From positions 58,328,012 through 58,392,011 of the forward strand of contig CM059971.1 in assembly GCA_030490835.1 (NCBI GenBank): a stretch of DNA of 64,000 nucleotides. Direction: 5' to 3'. Position 1 is the stretch's first letter. Each line of letters opens with the position of its first letter. Below the pieces are notes generated by a model, which was given only the letters and a program-made list of their open reading frames with translations, made no database searches and was not told where the DNA came from. The stretch comes from Annona cherimola (taxonomy: Eukaryota > Streptophyta > Magnoliopsida > Magnoliales > Annonaceae). The position numbers were made by a program, and so were the translations under genes. Of this stretch, positions 59,466 through 64,000 are shown piece after piece.

Positions 59466-62400
59466 TTAAAATTCACGGCCCAGAATAAAGGCATGTATCT
59501 CTGCCCAACTAGAGACCGTGTAGAGGATGCCACTCAACCCCTTCCAAGTAGATGAATCTTCTCCAACACATTCTCTTTGTTTCTTAACTAAGCCAGTGAA
59601 CAATGGAATGAAGGAGACACCAAAATGATGACCCACTCTCCTTAGGCTTGAGCTTGACCCAACAACGATACCTATGTCTGCTTCGAGTAGGCAAAGTAAA
59701 TCACCCACTGAGTCTCCAATATAAATGGACAAATGCTTGCAACTACCAGTACGGCTCTTCAAAATATCTTTGAAAGCCTGAACCTTGTCCATGGGTGACT
59801 CCATCTTCTTAATGATCTCTCCAGTGGAAATAGACTCTTCATAATTGAACTCATTAGCATGAATGTTCAAAGCCTCAAGGCCACCTATTTGACACAATAA
59901 TTCCATTAGTTCTTTCTTGCACAAAAACAACAAGAAACAATAAAACTCATTTAAAATCTCATTCTTTTCAATCAAGAAAAAAAAATCTCCATTCTTAAAT
60001 TAAAAGGTCGCAATCAGAATTTTGAAAGTTACTGGAAAAGCATGTAGTCTCCTTGGATGCAAACTTCCATTCCTCATTAATAAACAATCAGGAAACCTAA
60101 GGCATACAGTTGAGATAACAAGTGCTAAACTTTCAAGAATTGATACAGCTGTCTGCTAGTGCATACCACAGGAGGATTAGAACAAAAATGAAAGATATAA
60201 ACTTTAAACTATACACAACTGAACCCAAACATTGCCTCATGTGCAGCACAAAGCCATGTGTAGATGATCAAAATTCACAGTGAAGAAACTATACAACCAA
60301 AATCAAGTAACAAGGTCAAGGCAGTTGACTAGTTCAGGCTGCATTTATGCCCTCAGCTGTATCTGCAAAAGATAGACTAACCACCTCAACAAATAAAATT
60401 TTGTTGTGTTTTTTAAATAACTAAATTACTAAAGCAGTAAATTGTTACAATTTCACTCATCATTATTGAAGAAAAGTAATTTGTCAGATAAAATCTAACA
60501 GCGGAAAGGGCCAGTATGGCACCTGTCGTATACTCAAGACTAGAATCACCTGCTGCTGCAAGCAGTAGAATTAAACTGGTAGGAGAAGCCATGAAAATAA
60601 CCAAGAAGAATAACATGTCAACATAGAATTGCTTCCCAAGAGGGCAGATGTTGGTACAAAGGTAGAAGCTTCTGCCTTTGCAACTGGCAATTGTTGGCTC
60701 GAGTCATTGGAAAAACATCAAAACAAACCAAGGTTGAGGCTGCATACACGGATTGCCTTCCCTAGACCTTGCAATGTGCAAGAGCTCAATGCACTGACTC
60801 TGCCCCTTCTAGTGTTGCTTTCTGAGCATGTGAAAATGCAAAAAAAGATTGACAGCTGCAGAATAAGTGTGTTTATCTACGACAATTTAGGGTCTATTAA
60901 TGTTGTGGAACTCTGTCAGCAGAAAAGGGTCTGTAAAAAGTACTACAGTCAAGAAGCCGTTTGAAGTTTGGCCATGCCATCTACACGATGAGGTTTCAAC
61001 ATTTTTTGTATACTTGCTCATAAAATGCTGAAAATATTTTTGATTATATAAATTACTGAGAAGGATGTAAAATACTTTTTAATAAAATCTGTTTTGACTG
61101 TAAATTACTTTTTTTATTATTTTAATAACCAAAATTGTTAATATTAAAATAATCCAAATCAGTTATCCAAGGCAAAATATTATATGTCACACAAATAAGT
61201 ATATTAAAATAATTAAAATCAGTAATCTAAACAAAGTATTACAGATATTGAACAGATTATGGTGGTGATATTAAAATAAACAGTCACAATAGTTTTCAGA
61301 GTTTTACAAATTGATGATCAATGATTGCATTTTTTATATGAATCTGCTTGTCTCTGCAGAAGACTCAATGAAATCTGGTTGTAGGGTCAACTTCATCAAA
61401 CTGCACGCATCCCTTCACAAAGCTCTTCCTCCATGCATACTGTCAACAAAATTGCTTGCTTTCAACTATGCCATTTATCATGCATGGCCAATAAAAGCAC
61501 AACGATACACCATGGAATTTCTTTCTCACATTTGAAGTCCTACATGCCTGTAAGGCTGATGCCATCCCCATCTCTCACAGAAATAGGATTCCCATCGATA
61601 TTCAGTGTCCACTTCAATTGCTTACTAAGCTACTAACAAGCATGCATTTTAGACAATTTCTACAAAAAAAAACTAGCGTCAATATGAAACTGATATAAGC
61701 CCAATCGAAAAAAAAGGAAAGCCCAACCATATTCTCGTATAAACCATGAAGATCAAAAACATGCAGTGTTGAATTGCTAGACCAGTTCAATTTTAGTAGT
61801 GATAGATGAACAGTCCAGATGCAGCATAAAACACAACAATCTAGTAATAATTAACAAATAAGCCTAAGGTTGAATCAGTTGATGTCCCAGGACAATTTCC
61901 CACTGGTGTGGCCCACCTTCATGTGTTCAACAGACGCTTGACCACAGGGTCAGACTATAGATATGCTCCTCCGGAATGGTCAGGATGCCACAATTTGTGC
62001 ATAGGATTTTAGTCGTGCAGCACGTGAGTTGAATACAGCCACTAATACAGCACGCCCCACAGATAAGTTATGTAAACAAACCCAAGCATAAGTCTCAGAT
62101 TCTACACATGGTCCATGTCATCCTAGGAACCAACCTGAATTTGAAAAAGATTTAAGGGTTCTTTCATTTTTTTTTTTCTTCTATCACATAAAAAAGCACC
62201 AAATTTCAACTTGTTGTCAGTCACAAACAATTAACTTCTATTCTAAGGAAAAAGAATTCTGCTATGTTGGCCAGATAAACCATAAGTGGCATATGATTTT
62301 TAATGCAGAACACTAGTTTCAATATTAGGCTTATTTTAAAATTAAGGATTATTTAATGTAATTGTTATTTCCTTATCTATGGTCTAGTTTATCGCCTATC

Positions 62401-63893
62401 ATAGTAGGATTAGGTTTACTTGTATAAAAAACCATTGTGCATCCCACTAGAGTTAGGATTTGGATTGCATAAGATTTGAGTAGGAATTCCATTAGCACTT
62501 TGTTTTTATAAATAGATGCATTATCTTAGGATTCAACAGACATCGGATTGAATTAATTGATATTGTTTCTTGGTACTTATTCTTGCTCCCTAAATTCATC
62601 TTGGTTTCTCCTCTTTATTGCTGGTTCATCCCCTTGAGAGCATCTTTCCTCTTTTTTTGTTTTTTACAATGTTGGTTATTAAAAAAACAAACAAACAAAC
62701 ATTAGAGTGCTCCCAGCATTTAGCAAAACAGGACCAAGTGACAACCAGCTCCAACCCAGCCAATATAATCAAAGATAGTCAAAATTCAAACAATTAGGAG
62801 ATGAACCTAGCCATCATACAGACGTGTACCACAGAATATGTGGGGAGCAATAGAACTAGTTGTACTACCATTAAACATGAAGAAGAAAGATTAGACATTA
62901 GGCAAGTCCAATAACTCATCCTCTACCTCAAAATTAATCATGATAGCTTTGTAGACAAATGTGGCCAGATATTAACTGCCTATCTGGAAGCATTTTCACT
63001 TGCTCTTCCCAATATAGTATCTGAACTATCCCCACAAGTGTTAGATAGGAATGTTTTCAAAGGTTGAGCATCAACATCAACATCTTCTCTCATGAACCTC
63101 CTTTTTTTTTTGAAAAAAATAAAAATAAAAAGTAGCAGAGTGTCTCTAGGGTCTAAATCCTACATAATACATAAGCATAGCTTCACCAATTGATCTAATT
63201 ACTAAACTGTTAAAAGGTACACTCCAAACGTTCAAAGAAACAATTATCTACACAAGTAACAAACATATGAGGAATTCCCCCACTTGAATATGCTAGGACA
63301 AACACGTGAACAATTGCAGTATCATTGTACTGAAATTTTAACATCATTTATGGCCAGGAATGCACCTCCTCTTTATTTTATCTATATAGGTAGATGAAAT
63401 TTTACTAAAGTAAAAAAAAAAAAAAAAAAAAAAGAAGTTCGCTCATTCTCTAGATTTCCATTATATATTGTTGTCCCATAATAGTTTTCAGGGATCCAAC
63501 TGAAGGTTTATGTTCCCGTGTCGTTCTCTTTTGTAAAATCAGATCTATTCCAGACATCCTCCAAAGAATGACAGAAAATTTTGAAACATCAAGGTGTTAA
63601 CCATCATGAAAAAGAGAAAGTACCTGATGAAAAAGCTGACCTAATGAGATCAGCACACCAACAATAGGAAAGTATATGAACATCTGCATTCAACTCTTCC
63701 TTCTTGTTAACAATCTGCTGAAAAAATGCCACACAGCCATCTTGGAGCATTAGACGTTCCCCTGCCCGCTTTATGTCCTCTAAATTCAAGCCCTTCAATA
63801 CTCCAGAATCGATGACTCGAGAGTTTGCACGTTTCTCAAAGTCAGAAAGTTGCTCCAGAGCTTTGCATAGACCTTCATAGTTAAAAGCTTCCT
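59466..63893 (-). CDS. TH2: TH2-like thiamine salvage protein, C-terminal HAD phosphatase part (partial)
   Basis: Two exons are visible: 63893-63624 and 59884-59466, separated by a 3.74-kb intron with GT-AG ends (donor TCATCAG/GTACTT, acceptor CAAATAG/GTGG). They encode the C-terminal HAD phosphatase domain of plant TH2. The first reads EAFNYEGLCKALEQLSDFEK, then LEDIKRAGERLMLQDGCVAF and HILSYCWCADLIRSAFSSG. The second reads GLEALNIHANEFNYEESIST, then DKVQAFKDIL and the HAD motif IYIGDSVGDLLCLLEADIGI. It ends SWAEIHAFILGREF. In Arabidopsis TH2 is a bifunctional protein: an N-terminal TenA aminohydrolase domain salvages thiamine breakdown products and the HAD domain dephosphorylates thiamine monophosphate. 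The TenA part and the start codon lie beyond base 64000. The HAD aspartates are kept, so the gene looks functional. Confidence 0.92.
59885..63623 (-). other. 3.7-kb intron of TH2
   Basis: AT-rich intron. It holds a 111-codon + strand open frame (60629-60964) without a recognised domain. Around 62330-62640 there is an LTR-like stretch (TATAAATAGATGCATTATC) for which I see no ends. A poly(A) run lies at 63412-63433. No other gene was recognised. Confidence 0.6.
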
Positions 63894-64000
63894 CTGGAAA
63901 ACCAGAGAAGTTGGAAATTTTAATACAAAAATGGAAACCATTAGACTAAGTGTCCCTCTGATTGGTTAATACCCATTTTGCATATAACTGTCTAAGAATG
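63894..64000 (-). other. Intron sequence upstream of the first visible TH2 exon
   Basis: It follows the CCAG acceptor of the 63893-63624 exon on the - strand. No exon was recognised before the window ends. Confidence 0.6.

Noticed and set aside
60629..60964. 111-codon + strand open frame in the TH2 intron
   Set aside because: It starts at TTG, has no known domain and lies antisense in an intron. Kept only as a note.
1..64000. CRISPR arrays, bacterial operons, viral or defence clusters
   Set aside because: No regularly spaced palindromic repeats, Shine-Dalgarno-led gene runs or viral genes were seen. All repeated structures fit plant transposons or local duplications.

Overview
This window is AT-rich nuclear DNA of a flowering plant. 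It shows spliced genes with GT-AG introns, long introns full of transposons, and plant-type mobile elements: Ty1/copia, Gypsy-like LTRs, hAT, Mutator-like, PIF/Harbinger MITEs and an RTE-type LINE. The first exon of the stress-protein gene is very GC-rich against an AT-rich background. That is commoner in monocots, but it is weak evidence and I do not name a species.

Three real host genes can be supported. (1) A universal stress protein (USP) gene lies on the + strand at 25366-31117. It has a GC-rich exon 1, a 5.1-kb intron filled with repeats and a short exon 2. One base is missing near the end of exon 1, which breaks the frame. (2) SEC20, an ER Qb-SNARE, lies on the - strand at 46358-38755 with seven exons. 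All its splice sites can be read, the frame is continuous over 891 nt, and the predicted protein ends in HDEL. (3) The 3' end of TH2 (thiamine salvage/phosphatase, HAD domain) lies on the - strand at 63893-59466. Its upstream exons are beyond the right edge.

Nearly everything else is mobile DNA, much of it nested. At 1482-2398 there is a hAT element with a perfect 8-bp target duplication. From 3295 to 15942 there is a decayed Ty1/copia retrotransposon. Its reverse transcriptase is split by a 5.6-kb hAT element (8528-14152, perfect 8-bp duplication), which itself holds a minus-strand LTR element primed by tRNA-Asp (8627-12344). At 21215-24708 there is a 3.5-kb solo LTR with a perfect 5-bp duplication. 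The USP intron and the 31-38 kb region are a mosaic of MITEs, a dispersed AT-rich DNA element (called family X here), a 65-bp minisatellite and foldback elements. From 46.6 to 58.2 kb there are Mutator-like elements, two of which carry non-repetitive and possibly captured sequence, together with LINE remnants, an LTR candidate and a second hAT-B element.

Recurring families: at least eight Tourist-like MITE copies of about 281-300 bp with TAA-type duplications; a foldback family that is almost entirely two inverted arms (four main copies plus a fragment); and hAT-B elements with TIR TAGGGGTGCAACTTGG. The three genes show no functional link to one another. They are islands in a transposon-rich stretch. 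I found no rRNA or tRNA genes, no CRISPR array and no new defence or metabolic cluster. The most notable items are the nested insertion stack, the hairpin family, the gene-fragment-carrying Mutator-like elements and the disrupted USP gene.
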